A stretch of DNA of 64,000 nucleotides from Lysobacteraceae bacterium NML08-0793. Its GTDB lineage: Bacteria; Pseudomonadota; Gammaproteobacteria; Xanthomonadales; Xanthomonadaceae. Below the pieces are notes generated by a model. That model saw nothing but the letters and a program-made list of their open reading frames with translations, made no database searches and had not been told where the DNA came from. Below, one piece after another: positions 1 through 10,607 of the stretch. Made by a program: the position numbers and the translations under genes. Numbering within the stretch: the first letter of the stretch is position 1; every line of letters begins with the position of its first letter. Where the stretch lies: positions 496,001 to 560,000 of the forward strand of contig NWQR01000002.1 in assembly GCA_002798275.1 (NCBI GenBank), read 5' to 3'.

Positions 1-1017
<1,017 letters not shown>

Positions 1018-2358
1018 TTACAGCAGCACCCGGCGCATATCGGCCAGGAGCGCGGCAAGGCTTGCGGTAAAGCGCGCCGCAGCGGCGCCGTCAATCACGC
1101 GATGGTCATAGCTGAGCGAAAGCGGCAGCATCAGACGCGGGGCGAACTTCTTGCCATTCCACACCGGCTGGATGCTGGACTTGGAAACCCCAAGAATCGC
1201 CACTTCCGGCGCATTGACAATCGGCGTGAACGCCGTACCGCCGATGCCGCCCAAGGAGCTGATGGAAAAACAGCCGCCCTGCATTTCAGCCGGTCCCAGT
1301 TTGCCTTCACGCGCCTTCTTGGCGAGTGCGGAAGTTTCCTGGGCGATTTCAATCACGCCCTTCTGGTCGCAATCACGCACCACCGGCACCACTAGGCCAT
1401 TTGGCGTGTCGGCGGCAAAACCGATATGGAAGTATTTCTTCAGCGTCAGGTTTTCGCCGCTTTCATCCAACGAAGCGTTGAACTCCGGATATTGCTTCAA
1501 TACCGACACCACGGCTTTCATCAGGAAGGCCAGCATGGTGAGCTTGATACCGGCTTTCTGGTTTTCGGCATTGAGCTGTACGCGCAGGGCTTCAAGGTCG
1601 GTGATGTCGGCTTGGTCGAACTGGGTCACATGCGGAATCATCGCCCAGTTGCGCGCTAGGTTGGCACCGGAAATCTTCTTGATGCGCGAAAGTGGCTTGA
1701 CCTCGACTTCGCCGAACTTGGCAAAGTCCACTTTCGGCCACGGCAACAGGTTGAGCCCGCCACCGGCAGCCACCGCGCCGCCGCCCGTCCCGCCTGCCAA
1801 TGCGGCTTTGACGAATTTCTGCACATCCTCACGAGTGATGCGCCCCTTGTTGGCGCTACCGCTGACCTTCATCAGATCCACGCCCAGCTCGCGGGCAAAC
1901 AGGCGCACTGCCGGGCTGGCATACGGCACTTTGTCCGGCAACACGGCATCGGCTTCAAATCGTAGCGGCGGCTGGCCGCTGCCAGCGGGCTCGGCAGTCG
2001 GCGCGGCCACAACGGGAGCCGGCGCTACGCTCGGTGCTGGCGCAGGTGTCGGCGCGGGCGTTGCCACAGGCGTTTCGGCCTTGGCCGTCGGCGCAGCCTC
2101 TGTCGCCTTGCCGTTTTCGGATACTTCGATAATCGCAACCAGACTGCCTTCGGAGAGCGTATCGCCCAGGTTGACCTTCACTTCCTTGACGACCCCGGCA
2201 AACGGCGCGGGCACTTCCATGGTGGCCTTGTCCGATTCCAGCGTAATCAGCCCCTGATCCTGACTGACGCTATCGCCAGGCTTCACCAATACTTCGATGA
2301 CCGGGACATTTTCATGCCCGCCGATATCCGGGACGCGCGCTTCCTTAAGTTCAGCCAT
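1018..2358 (-). CDS. aceF: Dihydrolipoyllysine acetyltransferase, E2 of pyruvate dehydrogenase
   Basis: The E2 core of the pyruvate dehydrogenase complex transfers acetyl from lipoamide to CoA. The 446-residue protein has a single N-terminal lipoyl domain (about 3-78, lipoylated Lys in [10 protein letters not shown]), a long Ala/Pro/Thr swinging linker, a peripheral subunit-binding domain (about 140-180, [15 protein letters not shown]) and the catalytic acetyltransferase domain ending in the active-site motif DHRVIDG. The single lipoyl domain is fewer than the three of E. coli AceF. I chose the ATG at 2358 because GGAG lies 5 nt upstream; a GTG two codons earlier has no ribosome binding site. 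No aceE or lpd is adjacent, so the other subunits are encoded elsewhere. Lipoylation links it to lipA/lipB a few kb away. Confidence 0.95.
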   Translation of the reverse strand: MAELKEARVPDIGGHENVPVIEVLVKPGDSVSQDQGLITLESDKATMEVPAPFAGVVKEVKVNLGDTLSEGSLVAIIEVSENGKATEAAPTAKAETPVATPAPTPAPAPSVAPAPVVAAPTAEPAGSGQPPLRFEADAVLPDKVPYASPAVRLFARELGVDLMKVSGSANKGRITREDVQKFVKAALAGGTGGGAVAAGGGLNLLPWPKVDFAKFGEVEVKPLSRIKKISGANLARNWAMIPHVTQFDQADITDLEALRVQLNAENQKAGIKLTMLAFLMKAVVSVLKQYPEFNASLDESGENLTLKKYFHIGFAADTPNGLVVPVVRDCDQKGVIEIAQETSALAKKAREGKLGPAEMQGGCFSISSLGGIGGTAFTPIVNAPEVAILGVSKSSIQPVWNGKKFAPRLMLPLSLSYDHRVIDGAAAARFTASLAALLADMRRVLL

Positions 2359-2436
2359 AACCACTCCGGTGCAATGTTCAGTGAGCGACTATTGTGGCGG
2401 CAGAACGAAGCGCAGGCCACACCCCGGCGATGAAAT

Positions 2437-3006
2437 TCATGTTTTTTTCTTGTCGAAAAAGGCAGCGCGCGACCGAGCAAGTCGTCTGCGCAGCCCCCAG
2501 CACCACGCCAATCCATGCCCAAGCAACAGCGCGCCCACCGCAAACAGGCTGGCCGGACGCAGATACCACGCGACCTCGGCCTGATACGCCTGACTGCGCC
2601 AATCAAGACCATGCGTTGCCAATTGCCAGAACATCAGCACCAAACGCGCCGCCACCAGCAAGGTCAAACCCAGCACAATCCAAGCATTGGGCGTAACCCG
2701 ATACTGCCCGCCCTGCATCTGGTGATGGCTACTGGCAAGATTCACTGCGCCCAGCACCAGCCCCAGCAGCCAACCGACTGCCGCCATCGACAAGGCATCT
2801 GCCATCCAGTACTGGCTGAGTGCCGCCCAGCCCAGCAAGAACAATGACGAGGCCAGCAACAATGCCATGTTCAAGTTGTTCAGCCACGGCCACACCCGAC
2901 GCGACTGCTTGCCCAAGCGATAGCGCTGCCAGAGTGAAAACGGCAACAGCGCCAACAACAATAGCAGCGCAAAAACCAGCAGCAGCGCCAATAGCAGCAA
3001 CGGCAT
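2437..3006 (-). CDS. Small multi-pass inner-membrane protein, unknown function
   Basis: 189 residues with about five hydrophobic segments: an N-terminal Leu-rich helix (residues 1-22), then segments near 45-65, 70-90, 108-130 and 150-175, with Arg/Lys-rich ends. The pattern (short first loop, NLNMALLLASSLFLLGWAAL, YRVTPNAWIVLGLTLL) resembles small membrane proteins annotated DUF1453/CcdC-like in xanthomonads; I hold this family name loosely. The ATG at 3006 overlaps the stop of the EamA transporter gene by one base (TGATG), so the two are translationally coupled. It ends 78 bp before the aceF start. No catalytic motif is visible. Confidence 0.7.
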   Translation of the reverse strand: MPLLLLALLLVFALLLLLALLPFSLWQRYRLGKQSRRVWPWLNNLNMALLLASSLFLLGWAALSQYWMADALSMAAVGWLLGLVLGAVNLASSHHQMQGGQYRVTPNAWIVLGLTLLVAARLVLMFWQLATHGLDWRSQAYQAEVAWYLRPASLFAVGALLLGHGLAWCWGLRRRLARSRAAFFDKKKT

Positions 3007-3896
3007 CAAGGATGCTCCGAGGCCACTTTGACTTCTTTTTCCCGGCGCAGCAGGTATGCGCCACTGGCGATGATGATGGCAGCGCCTACCCAAGTCACGG
3101 CATCGGGCAAGGTATGCCAGACCATCAGATCAATCAGAACCGTCCACACCAGCGCGCTGTATTCCAGCGGCGCGATTTTGGAAGCCTCGCCCAAGCGGAA
3201 GGCTTCGGTTACGGCCACCTGTCCCAAGGCACCGAATACCCCGACAAGCGCAATTACGCCGACATCTTTCATCGAGGCTATCGCCACCCAACCCGGCAGC
3301 GCCAACGCCCCGGCGACCAGCCCCAGCAGCAGCAAAAACCAGACCACCATCGCCGGCGTGCTGTCGGTACGGCTCAAGACCTGCACGCTGATGACATTGG
3401 CCGCATACGCCAATGCCGCCACCACGACCGCCAGCGCCGCCCAAGAAAAATCGCCCACGCCCGGCCGCAAAATCACCAGCACCCCGAAAAAGCCGATCGC
3501 AATCGCGGTCCAACGTCGCGGTCCAACTTTCTCGCCCAAAACCAGCACCGCCAGCACGGTTACCATCAGGGGCGCGACAAAGAAAATCGCATAGGCCGTG
3601 GAAAGCGGCAGCCGTGCCAGTCCATAGACAAAGCCGCCCAACATCAGAATGCCGAACCCGGCACGTAGCAAATGCAAGCGCATATTGACCGGCTTCAGAC
3701 TCGCCCAGCCATAGCGCCACACCGCCCAGACCAGCACCAGCGGCAATGATGAAAAGCCGCGCAATGCACTGATTTGCAGCGGCGGATAATGCGACGAGAG
3801 CTGCTTCATCGAAGCATCCATCACCGCGAATGCCAGCAAGGCCGCCAGCATGAACCAGACAGCGCGACGCGATTGGGTATGAGAAGAATTGGACAT
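3006..3896 (-). CDS. EamA/DMT-family membrane transporter
   Basis: 296 residues with about ten hydrophobic helices in two repeated halves, the layout of the drug/metabolite transporter superfamily (two EamA domains). Typical stretches are MDASMKQLSSHYPPLQ near the start, PLSTAYAIFFVAPL in the middle of the first half and PLEYSALVWTVLIDLMVW in the second. Members export amino acids, metabolites or drugs across the inner membrane; the substrate cannot be read from sequence. The start is the ATG at 3896, with AAGG 9 nt upstream; a longer reading frame upstream is only open shadow. It is divergent from yajQ and coupled (TGATG) to the small membrane protein downstream. Confidence 0.87.
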   Translation of the reverse strand: MSNSSHTQSRRAVWFMLAALLAFAVMDASMKQLSSHYPPLQISALRGFSSLPLVLVWAVWRYGWASLKPVNMRLHLLRAGFGILMLGGFVYGLARLPLSTAYAIFFVAPLMVTVLAVLVLGEKVGPRRWTAIAIGFFGVLVILRPGVGDFSWAALAVVVAALAYAANVISVQVLSRTDSTPAMVVWFLLLLGLVAGALALPGWVAIASMKDVGVIALVGVFGALGQVAVTEAFRLGEASKIAPLEYSALVWTVLIDLMVWHTLPDAVTWVGAAIIIASGAYLLRREKEVKVASEHP

Positions 3897-4035
3897 GATG
3901 CAAAACCTTTTTCGCATCATGCCACAGCCCCGCGCCCGCCCATCGAATCGTTGCCACCCCGAAGCGCCCCACCATGCCACATCACCCGCCAACAGGCTAT
4001 CCTTTGGGCTGTTTCCAATGAGTGCCCAATCGCCC

Positions 4036-4518
4036 ATGCCTTCTTTCGATATCGTTTCCGAAGTGGATACCCACGAGCTGACCAATGCCGTTGACCAGGC
4101 TAACCGCGAGCTTGGCAACCGTTTCGACTTCAAGGGCGTGGATGCCGGATTTGCCCTAGAAGACAGCGTGATTGCCCTGCATGCCCCCAGCGAGTTCCAG
4201 CTGCAACAGATGCAGGACATCCTGAACGCACGACTGATTGCCCGCAAAATCGACCCGCGCGCCACCGAGGCGGGCAATATCGAAACCAATGTGGCCGGTG
4301 CGCGACTAAAAATCACCGTCAAGCAAGGCATCGAACGCGAGCTTGCCAAAAAGATTCAGGCCGAACTCAAAGCCAGCAAACTGAAGGTGGAAAGCCAAAT
4401 CAATGGCGAGAAGCTGCGCGTAACCGGCAAAAAGCGCGACGATCTGCAAGAAGCCATTGCGCTATTGCGCAGCAAGGAATTCGAGCTGCCATTGCAGTTT
4501 GAAAACTTCCGCGACTAA
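4036..4518 (+). CDS. yajQ: YajQ family nucleotide-binding protein
   Basis: 160 residues, the usual YajQ length, beginning MPSFDIVSEVD and with the conserved NRFDFKGVDA and ETNVAGARLKITVKQGI stretches. YajQ folds as two ferredoxin-like domains; in Xanthomonas campestris the family member binds cyclic-di-GMP and works with a LysR-type regulator in virulence control, so a cytoplasmic signalling role is the best guess. An in-frame ATG at 4018 would add six residues; I prefer 4036 because family members start with MPSF. It stands 3 nt before the DUF1415 gene, so the pair is likely one operon. Confidence 0.92.
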   Translation: MPSFDIVSEVDTHELTNAVDQANRELGNRFDFKGVDAGFALEDSVIALHAPSEFQLQQMQDILNARLIARKIDPRATEAGNIETNVAGARLKITVKQGIERELAKKIQAELKASKLKVESQINGEKLRVTGKKRDDLQEAIALLRSKEFELPLQFENFRD

Positions 4519-4521
4519 GTC

Positions 4522-5064
4522 ATGCAAGAGCAGCAGCACATCGAAGCCGCTACCCGCCGCTGGCTAGAGCGCGCCGTCATTGGCTTATCACTCTGCCCGT
4601 TTGCCAAGGCGGTGTATGTCCGGGCGCAAGTCCGCATCCATATCAGCGATGCGGACAATCCCGAACACCTGAAAGACGTGCTGCGCGCCGAGCTTTTGCA
4701 GCTTGCGGCAACGCCTGCCGAACAAATCGACACCACGCTCTTAGTGCATCCGCGGGTATTGCAGGATTTTTTCGATTACAACGACTTTCTGGACGAAGCC
4801 GAGGCGCTTGTCCGCGAGCTGAACCTAGAAGGCGAGATACAAATCGCCAGCTTCCATCCTGACTATCAGTTTGCAGGCACCGACCCGGATGATGCAGGCA
4901 ACAATACCAACCGCGCGCCCTATCCGATGCTGCATCTGCTGCGCGAAGCCAGCATCGACCGCGCCGTGGCCGCCTACCCCAGCCCGGACAGCATCATCGA
5001 GCGCAATATCGCCACCATGCAGCGTCTGGGACAGGCGGGTTACAAAAAACTGCTTGAGCCGTGA
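4522..5064 (+). CDS. DUF1415 family protein
   Basis: 180 residues matching the DUF1415 pattern: RWLERAVIGLSLCPFAK near the N-terminus and FHPDYQFAGTDPDD followed by NNTNRAPYPMLHLLRE in the C-terminal half. The family is cytoplasmic and of unknown biochemical function; the conserved Cys in the LCPFA motif and the His/Asp cluster around FHPDYQF could hint at an active or metal site, which is only my inference. It starts 3 nt after yajQ stops and is convergent with lipA. Confidence 0.87.
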   Translation: MQEQQHIEAATRRWLERAVIGLSLCPFAKAVYVRAQVRIHISDADNPEHLKDVLRAELLQLAATPAEQIDTTLLVHPRVLQDFFDYNDFLDEAEALVRELNLEGEIQIASFHPDYQFAGTDPDDAGNNTNRAPYPMLHLLREASIDRAVAAYPSPDSIIERNIATMQRLGQAGYKKLLEP

Positions 5065-5096
5065 TGGCGACAAGCCACACCCGATGACCGACAGCC

Positions 5097-6092
5097 TCAG
5101 CCCACCACGCCGGCCTCTTTGGCCGAACGGTCCGCGTGATAGCTGGAACGCACCATCGGCCCGGAGGCTACATGGCCAAAACCCAAGCCATAGCCGTAAT
5201 CTTCTAGCTGCTTGAATTCTTCCGGGGTCCAGTAACGCAGCAGCGGGTGATGCGCCGGGGACGGCTGCAAGTATTGACCGATGGTGACCATATCCACATC
5301 GTGCGCGCGCAGGTCGCGCAAGGTGGCTTCGACCTGCGCCATGGTTTCGCCCAGTCCCAGCATGATGCCAGATTTGGTGGACACCTCCGGGTGCTGCGCC
5401 TTGAACTTTTTCAGCAAAGTCAGCGACCACTGATAATCCGCCCCCGGACGCACATTGCGGTATAGCTCGGGCACGGTCTCGATATTGTGGTTGAACACAT
5501 CCGGCGGTGCGGCGGCGAGGATTTCCAGCGCCCGTTCCATGCGTCCCTTGCCGCGGAAATCCGGGGTCAGGATTTCCACTTTGATACCCGGCACGCGGGC
5601 GCGGGTTTCACGGATGCAATCAACAAAGTGCTGCGCACCGCCATCGCGCAGATCATCACGGTCAACGCTGGTAATCACCACATATTTGAGGCGCATATCG
5701 GCGATGGTTTCGGCCAGACGGCGCGGCTCGTCCAAATCCAACGGCTTGGGGCGGCCATGCGCCACATCGCAGAAGCTGCAACGACGGGTACAGACATCGC
5801 CCATGATCATGAATGTCGCGGTGCCGTGGTTGAAGCATTCGTGGATATTCGGACAGCTGGCATCCTCGCAAACGGTCACCAAGCGATTTTCGCGCAGGCG
5901 GGACTTCAGTTGCTGCACCGCATTGCCAGCCGGGATGCGCACCCGAATCCAGCTGGGCTTGCGCAACACCGGCGCTTCCACGAATGACACCGGGCTTTTG
6001 CCGATTTTGTCGCCCGCGAGCTGTTTTTCACCGGGAGTGAGCGAGGCGGCCTCATCGACCATGGAAAGAGGAATGCTGCGGGATACGTTCAT
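5097..6092 (-). CDS. lipA: Lipoyl synthase (radical SAM)
   Basis: LipA inserts two sulfur atoms into octanoyl-lipoyl domains to give the lipoyl cofactor, using S-adenosylmethionine and two iron-sulfur clusters. The 331-residue protein shows both cluster motifs: [12 protein letters not shown] (auxiliary cluster) and [13 protein letters not shown] (radical SAM CxxxCxxC), and ends with the conserved C-terminal SSYHAD, where the Ser ligates the auxiliary cluster. I chose the ATG at 6092; an in-frame GTG eight codons earlier is possible. It follows lipB by 45 nt and completes the ybeD-lipB-lipA operon. Its product modifies the E2 protein encoded by the nearby aceF. Confidence 0.97.
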   Translation of the reverse strand: MNVSRSIPLSMVDEAASLTPGEKQLAGDKIGKSPVSFVEAPVLRKPSWIRVRIPAGNAVQQLKSRLRENRLVTVCEDASCPNIHECFNHGTATFMIMGDVCTRRCSFCDVAHGRPKPLDLDEPRRLAETIADMRLKYVVITSVDRDDLRDGGAQHFVDCIRETRARVPGIKVEILTPDFRGKGRMERALEILAAAPPDVFNHNIETVPELYRNVRPGADYQWSLTLLKKFKAQHPEVSTKSGIMLGLGETMAQVEATLRDLRAHDVDMVTIGQYLQPSPAHHPLLRYWTPEEFKQLEDYGYGLGFGHVASGPMVRSSYHADRSAKEAGVVG

Positions 6093-6137
6093 GGCGCGAT
6101 TATCGCTCAAAGCCACTTGGGTTTTACTGCGGATGTT

Positions 6138-6833
6138 TCACTGTGGATGCTTGCGTAATGCCGCAAGCGCTGGCAATTCCGGTGCTGCCGCCATCTGACA
6201 TTGCAGGTCGAACTGCTTGGCAAGCTCAGCCAGCAATACCGGCTTGACCTCCTCCATGCCGCCTGGCCCGCCCAAATCGTTCAGCGCCACTACCTGCATA
6301 CCGGCATAACCGCAGGGGTTGATGCGCTGGAACGGCGACAAATCCATATGGATATTGAAGGCCAATCCGTGAAAGCTGCAACCACGCCGCACGCGGATGC
6401 CCAGTGCAGCAATCTTGGCCTCTCCCACATAAACGCCGGGCGCGCCCTCCCGGCGCTGGGCGATGATGTTCCATTCCAGCAGGGTGTCGATGATGGCCTG
6501 CTCGATTTTGCAGACGTATTCGCGCACGCCAATGCCCAAGCGTTTGAGATCCAGCAGCGGATACACCACGATTTGCCCGGGGCCGTGATAGGTCACTTGC
6601 CCGCCGCGATCCACATGAATCACCGGGATATCGCCTGGCATCAACACATGCTCGGGCTTTCCGGCCTGTCCCAAGGTAAAGACCGGCTCATGCTCGACCA
6701 CCCACAGCTCATCCAAGCTGTTGGCATCACGCGCATCGGTGAAACCCTGCATGGCGTGCCAGACCGGCACATATGGCTGACGACCCAGTTCGCGCACAAG
6801 CGCTGGGCGTGGTGAGGGGTTCAGATTGTCCAC
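6138..6833 (-). CDS. lipB: Octanoyltransferase LipB
   Basis: LipB moves octanoate from acyl carrier protein to the lipoyl domains of E2 and GcvH proteins, the first step of lipoate synthesis. The 231-residue protein carries [12 protein letters not shown], the catalytic Lys in [16 protein letters not shown] and the catalytic Cys in [11 protein letters not shown]. The start is a GTG that overlaps the 3' end of ybeD by 13 nt, giving coupled translation; the next in-frame ATG would remove conserved N-terminal sequence. lipA follows 45 nt downstream. Confidence 0.95.
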   Translation of the reverse strand: MDNLNPSPRPALVRELGRQPYVPVWHAMQGFTDARDANSLDELWVVEHEPVFTLGQAGKPEHVLMPGDIPVIHVDRGGQVTYHGPGQIVVYPLLDLKRLGIGVREYVCKIEQAIIDTLLEWNIIAQRREGAPGVYVGEAKIAALGIRVRRGCSFHGLAFNIHMDLSPFQRINPCGYAGMQVVALNDLGGPGGMEEVKPVLLAELAKQFDLQCQMAAAPELPALAALRKHPQ

Positions 6834-7099
6834 TTCACATCTGAATGCGTGCGCAAGGCTTCGTGTGCGGCTTCGTATTGCTCGCGGTTTTCGGCCTTGA
6901 AGCTCAGTTTGACCTGAATGAATTTGCCGCCGGAAGAAGCGCGGGTGTTGACGGTTTCATGCAGCACGGTGATACCGGCGTCCGTGAGCAGTTGCGGCAC
7001 GATCGTTTCAAGACCGGCATCTGCCGGCCCCATGACCGAAATTTCAAAGGTGCCGGGGAATTGAAAGCCGTGTTCGGGGTTGTCTGATTTGATTTCCAT
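6821..7099 (-). CDS. ybeD: DUF493 (YbeD) family protein
   Basis: 92 residues starting [16 protein letters not shown], typical of YbeD/DUF493 proteins of xanthomonads. The family has an ACT-like fold and regularly precedes lipB; it is thought to have a regulatory role around lipoate synthesis, but no reaction is established. I chose the ATG at 7099 because relatives begin here; an ATG three codons upstream (MARMEI) is possible. The 3' end overlaps lipB. Confidence 0.9.
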   Translation of the reverse strand: MEIKSDNPEHGFQFPGTFEISVMGPADAGLETIVPQLLTDAGITVLHETVNTRASSGGKFIQVKLSFKAENREQYEAAHEALRTHSDVKWTI

Positions 7100-7343
7100 G
7101 CGCGCCATTATGGGGCTTGGTCTGCACAAACCCAAGGGCACTCGATTCAGGCCGCATCTCAGGCCACATCAGTCGGATGCCCCGGCCTCCGCATCGAGTA
7201 GGAAAATTCCGACAAAAAAGCCGGAATCGGTGTGTGGTGTCATTTACGATTTACGGTATAAATGTCCGGCTCGGCACGGAGGCGATAGCAGTCATGTCGC
7301 CCGCCCGCGCCCTTCAATAACTTGCACCTTTCGGGAAACCACC

Positions 7344-8300
7344 ATGAAAACCACTCGCCTGCTTACTGCCGCCATCGTCGGCGCCATCGCTCTCGCCTCG
7401 GCCATGCCAGCCGAAGCCCAGCGCCGCAGTGCCCAGCAAACCCGTGCACAAAAGACCCAGGAAATCCCCACCTGCTCGCGCAATCTCGGCACCATTACCG
7501 TGATGGAGCCGGAAACCCGCTGGTGGAGCGACTACGGCCTGTCCTCGCCAGAAGCCCTGATCAAGCTCTTTGTCAGCCGTTCACGCTGCTTCACCTTGGT
7601 TGATCGCGGTCGCGGCATGAATGCCATGATGGGTGAACGTGGCCTGGCCGCCAGTGGCGAGCTGCGTGGTCGCTCGAATGTCGGCAAGGGGCAAATGCGC
7701 GCTGCCGACTATGTCATGGTGCCCGACCTCATCAGCCGCAACTCCAATGCCGGTCGCACCAATATCGGTGCTGCACTCGGCGCGCTGATCGGCGGGCGTG
7801 CCGGTAATTTGGCCAGCAATGTGAGCCTGAACAGCAAAACCGCAGACGTATTGTTGACCGTTACCGACATCCGCTCTTCCGAACAGGTTGCCTTGGCCGA
7901 AGGCCATGCCAAGAAAACCGACATCGGCTTTGGCGGCGGTGTCGGCGGCTTCCTCGGCGGCGCCATTACCGGCAGCGGTGCTGGCATCTCCAGCTATTCC
8001 AATACCGAAATTGGCCAGGTCATCACCCTAGCCTACCTGGAAGCCTATACCAAGCTGGTCTCCGAGCTGGGCGGCCTGTCCGGGGATGCGCCTGCAAACA
8101 ACGCCCAGCAAGCCCTGCAGGTACAGCGTCCGGCCACCATGTACAAGAATGCCAACCGTCGCGGCGGTGTCGTTCGTGAGCTTGATCCTGGCATGATGCT
8201 CTACCCCACCGGCAACAAGCAGGGCACGATGTGGGAAGTGGAAGACGAGCTGGGCAATCCGGGTTGGGTGGATTCCACCCTCACCACGCTGGCTCGCTGA
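7344..8300 (+). CDS. CsgG/HfaB-like secreted protein with C-terminal SH3-like segment
   Basis: 318 residues. Residues 1-25 form a signal peptide (MKTTRLLTAAIVGAIALASA, cleavage near AEA-Q) without a lipobox Cys. The body resembles the CsgG/curli-assembly family: a VMEPETRWW segment, LIKLFVSRSRCFTLVDRGRGM, repeated Gly-rich stretches (GAALGALIGGRAGN, GFGGGVGGFLGGAITGSG) and a TDVxxT-like strand. Residues after about 245 (ATMYKNANRRGGVVRELDPG, then GTMWEVEDELGNPGWV) look like a bacterial SH3 domain. CsgG proteins form outer-membrane export pores for amyloid fibres; no curli genes are nearby, so the role here is open. The start has GGAA 7 nt upstream; TATAAA at 7257-7262 may be a -10 box. Confidence 0.75.
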   Translation: MKTTRLLTAAIVGAIALASAMPAEAQRRSAQQTRAQKTQEIPTCSRNLGTITVMEPETRWWSDYGLSSPEALIKLFVSRSRCFTLVDRGRGMNAMMGERGLAASGELRGRSNVGKGQMRAADYVMVPDLISRNSNAGRTNIGAALGALIGGRAGNLASNVSLNSKTADVLLTVTDIRSSEQVALAEGHAKKTDIGFGGGVGGFLGGAITGSGAGISSYSNTEIGQVITLAYLEAYTKLVSELGGLSGDAPANNAQQALQVQRPATMYKNANRRGGVVRELDPGMMLYPTGNKQGTMWEVEDELGNPGWVDSTLTTLAR

Positions 8301-8346
8301 TAGTCCAGACAGCATAAAGCCTGCATAATGCGGGCTCCACACCGAC

Positions 8347-8369
8347 AAGCCCCGGCAATACCGGGGCTT
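8347..8369. terminator. Bidirectional intrinsic terminator
   Basis: Perfect 9-bp stem AAGCCCCGG/CCGGGGCTT with a 5-nt loop, lying between the convergent CsgG-like gene and prpF. Confidence 0.8.
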
Positions 8370-8393
8370 TGTCTTCGATGCGATTTGTCCGGC

Positions 8394-9572
8394 CTAACTG
8401 GCGGGCGGCACATACACCTCGCCACGCATCAGCACGCGCGCGCTGCGACTCATCACGGCTTTTTTGACCGTCCATTGCCCATTGATGTTTTCCACCGCCG
8501 CACCAACCCGCAAGGTGCCGGAGGGATGACCAAAGCACACCGTTTCGCGCGCACCGCCGCCAGCGGCGCGACTCACCAGCGTGCCTGGCACAGCAGCGGC
8601 GGTAGCGATGGCGACCGAAGCCGTGCCCATCATGGCGTGATGCAGCTTGCCCATGCTGAGCGCTCGCACGCGCAAGTCGATGTCGCTCTTTGCAATGGTT
8701 TTGCCACTAGAAGCCGTGTAATCCGCAGCAGGTGCGACAAAAGCCACTTTGGGGGTGTGCTGGCGCTTGGCGGCCTCGCTGGCATCCTTGATCAAGCCCA
8801 TGCGCAAAGCGCCGGCAGTGCGAATCGCCTCGAACTGCGCCAGCCGTGCGGCATCCGTATTGATGTCCTTTTGCAGCTCGCTGCCGGAAAGCCCAATCGC
8901 GGCAGCATCAATGAACACCGTCGGGATGCCGGCCGAAATCATCGTAGCCTCCAAACTGCCAACACCCGGCACCTCCAGCGTATCGACAAGGTTCCCGGTC
9001 GGGAACATCGCCCCACCGTCCTCGCCGTCATCGGAGGGGTCAATGAACTCCAGCACGATTTCCGCCGCCGGAAAAGCCACGCCATCGAGCATGAAATCGC
9101 CCAGCTCCACCACCTGCCCGTCCTTGACCGGCACATGCGCGATGATTGTCTTGCCGATATTCGCCTGCCAGATGCGCACTTCCACCAGGCCGTCCTTGAG
9201 TCGCTCGGCGGGAATGAAACCGTTGGCAATCGCAAACGGCCCGACCGCGCTTGAGAGGTTGCCGCAGTTGCCACTCCAATCGACAAACGCCTCGCCAATC
9301 GCCACTTGGCCGTAGAGATAATCCACATCGTGTCCTTCGCGGCTGCTTGGCGAAAGAATCACGCATTTGCTGGTGCTGGAGGTCGCCCCGCCCATGCCGT
9401 CGATATGCTGCGCATACGGATCGGGCGAGCCAATCACCCGCATCAGCAAGGCATCACGCGCTGCCCCCGGCTGCTGCGCCTGTGGCGGCAAATCGGCAAG
9501 CCTGAAAAATACCCCTTTGCTGGTACCGCCACGCATGTAAGTGGCCGGGATACGACGTGGTTGCTCTGTCAT
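8394..9572 (-). CDS. prpF: 2-methylaconitate cis-trans isomerase PrpF
   Basis: PrpF isomerises the 2-methylaconitate made by AcnD, so that 2-methylisocitrate can be formed in propionate breakdown. The 392-residue protein begins with ATYMRGGTSKGVFF, the family's signature near the active site, and shows IDGMGGATSSTSK and DWSGNCGNLSSAVGPFA (catalytic Cys region). Start ATG has AGGA 6 nt upstream. In most genomes it lies directly after acnD; here about 1.4 kb with three small genes separates them. Whether it is read from the acnD promoter or its own cannot be seen. Confidence 0.95.
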   Translation of the reverse strand: MTEQPRRIPATYMRGGTSKGVFFRLADLPPQAQQPGAARDALLMRVIGSPDPYAQHIDGMGGATSSTSKCVILSPSSREGHDVDYLYGQVAIGEAFVDWSGNCGNLSSAVGPFAIANGFIPAERLKDGLVEVRIWQANIGKTIIAHVPVKDGQVVELGDFMLDGVAFPAAEIVLEFIDPSDDGEDGGAMFPTGNLVDTLEVPGVGSLEATMISAGIPTVFIDAAAIGLSGSELQKDINTDAARLAQFEAIRTAGALRMGLIKDASEAAKRQHTPKVAFVAPAADYTASSGKTIAKSDIDLRVRALSMGKLHHAMMGTASVAIATAAAVPGTLVSRAAGGGARETVCFGHPSGTLRVGAAVENINGQWTVKKAVMSRSARVLMRGEVYVPPAS

Positions 9573-9824
9573 AAAGAATCCTGAAGTTTCAAAACGGGAT
9601 TATGCGGGCATTCCCATCCACTTATTCAAACCATGTGCGCGCCGCAAGACAGGGATGATCTTGGTGTATTCGGCCAGACCGATGACATACAGCAGATGGA
9701 CTCAAAGCCCCGCAAAGGCATAAAACACAAGGACACTGGATAGCCCGCTCGCGCAGATTCAGATACAGATGCTTCATCCTCCGGCCTGCTGTCCCGCAGC
9801 CGCCCAGGCTTATAGCCGACGCCC
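9573..9824. other. Gap between prpF and a small acidic-protein gene; possible gene remnant
   Basis: No intact gene is visible. On the minus strand, between about 9600 and 9695, one frame reads HLLYVIGLAEYTKIIPVL then RRAHGLNKWMGMPA and a stop, a protein-like C-terminus with an in-frame stop just upstream, as expected for a decayed gene. The 12-nt string TTATTCAAACCA occurs near 9622 and again near 9825, where it encodes the WFE-stop end of the neighbouring 62-residue protein. Confidence 0.35.
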
Positions 9825-10013
9825 TTATTCAAACCAAATCGCCTCAATAAGCTCACCGTAAGCATCCAGCAGCCAGTATTCCCGCCCAACGATACCGACC
9901 CAGCAAACTTCATCACCAAATTCTTTAGCAATCACCCGTACTTCTTCGGGAATCCTCGGGTCATCGAGACTGATGAGTTCGTCTTCGTCTTCTTCCATAT
10001 CATGCTCTCTCAT
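9825..10013 (-). CDS. Small acidic protein, unknown
   Basis: 62 residues, strongly acidic at the N-terminus (EEDEDELISLDD), then a compact mixed region with WVGIVGREYWLLDAYGEL. No signal peptide or membrane segment. GGGA lies 5 nt before the ATG. The regular alternation after residue 25 suggests a folded small beta/alpha protein rather than random frame. It is downstream of the four-helix membrane protein on the same strand. Function unknown; I do not recognise a family. Confidence 0.5.
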   Translation of the reverse strand: MREHDMEEDEDELISLDDPRIPEEVRVIAKEFGDEVCWVGIVGREYWLLDAYGELIEAIWFE

Positions 10014-10136
10014 GTTTTTCCCGTTTCAGCCAACTTATAAGGCACCTACCTTGACATAAATACAAAAGACAGTAGCGCTGCGCAGTTACACCCAAAGCCG
10101 TCATTGCGGCAAAACAGGCAATATTCTTCTGCAACA

Positions 10137-10607
10137 TCAATTATTTTGCTTTTCATCCTTGGCCTCTGGCTCCGGCAAAGGGAACAACAGCCATCCAAGT
10201 ATGACAGCGCTCAACATCCCTACCACGGCAACCCGCCCCGTTGGAATATCAATATTGCCGAACAGGTCATTATTTAGAAAATTCAAAATCATCTCACCAG
10301 AAACACCTGAAATGGCGCCGCCAGCAATGGCCACGTGCAGCATGCCCGCAGCATCACGCTCAAGCTTCAGCCATGACGACCACAGGGCGCACAACAATGC
10401 CGGTATCAGACCGAAAATGCCTCCCATAATCGCAAATAGAACCAAGACCAAAAGTGCCGCTATAGGCGCGAAAAAAATCCCATCGATCCGATGCAGCAAT
10501 ATTTCACTGGCATACAAAAAAGCTCCTGCCAAGGCACCGCCCAGCAGAGGAAAACCCAAAACCACCCGCGCTATCGGGTACTTTTTGTCGCCTTGTCCGC
10601 AAGTCAT
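10137..10607 (-). CDS. Four-helix inner-membrane protein, unknown
   Basis: 156 residues with four hydrophobic helices (about 13-33, 44-72, 87-108 and 125-142) and a charged C-terminal tail (PEPEAKDEKQNN). No catalytic motif. Its ATG overlaps the stop of the upstream DUF4440-like gene by four bases (ATGA), so both are made from one message. It lies within the interval separating acnD from prpF. Confidence 0.7.
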   Translation of the reverse strand: MTCGQGDKKYPIARVVLGFPLLGGALAGAFLYASEILLHRIDGIFFAPIAALLVLVLFAIMGGIFGLIPALLCALWSSWLKLERDAAGMLHVAIAGGAISGVSGEMILNFLNNDLFGNIDIPTGRVAVVGMLSAVILGWLLFPLPEPEAKDEKQNN

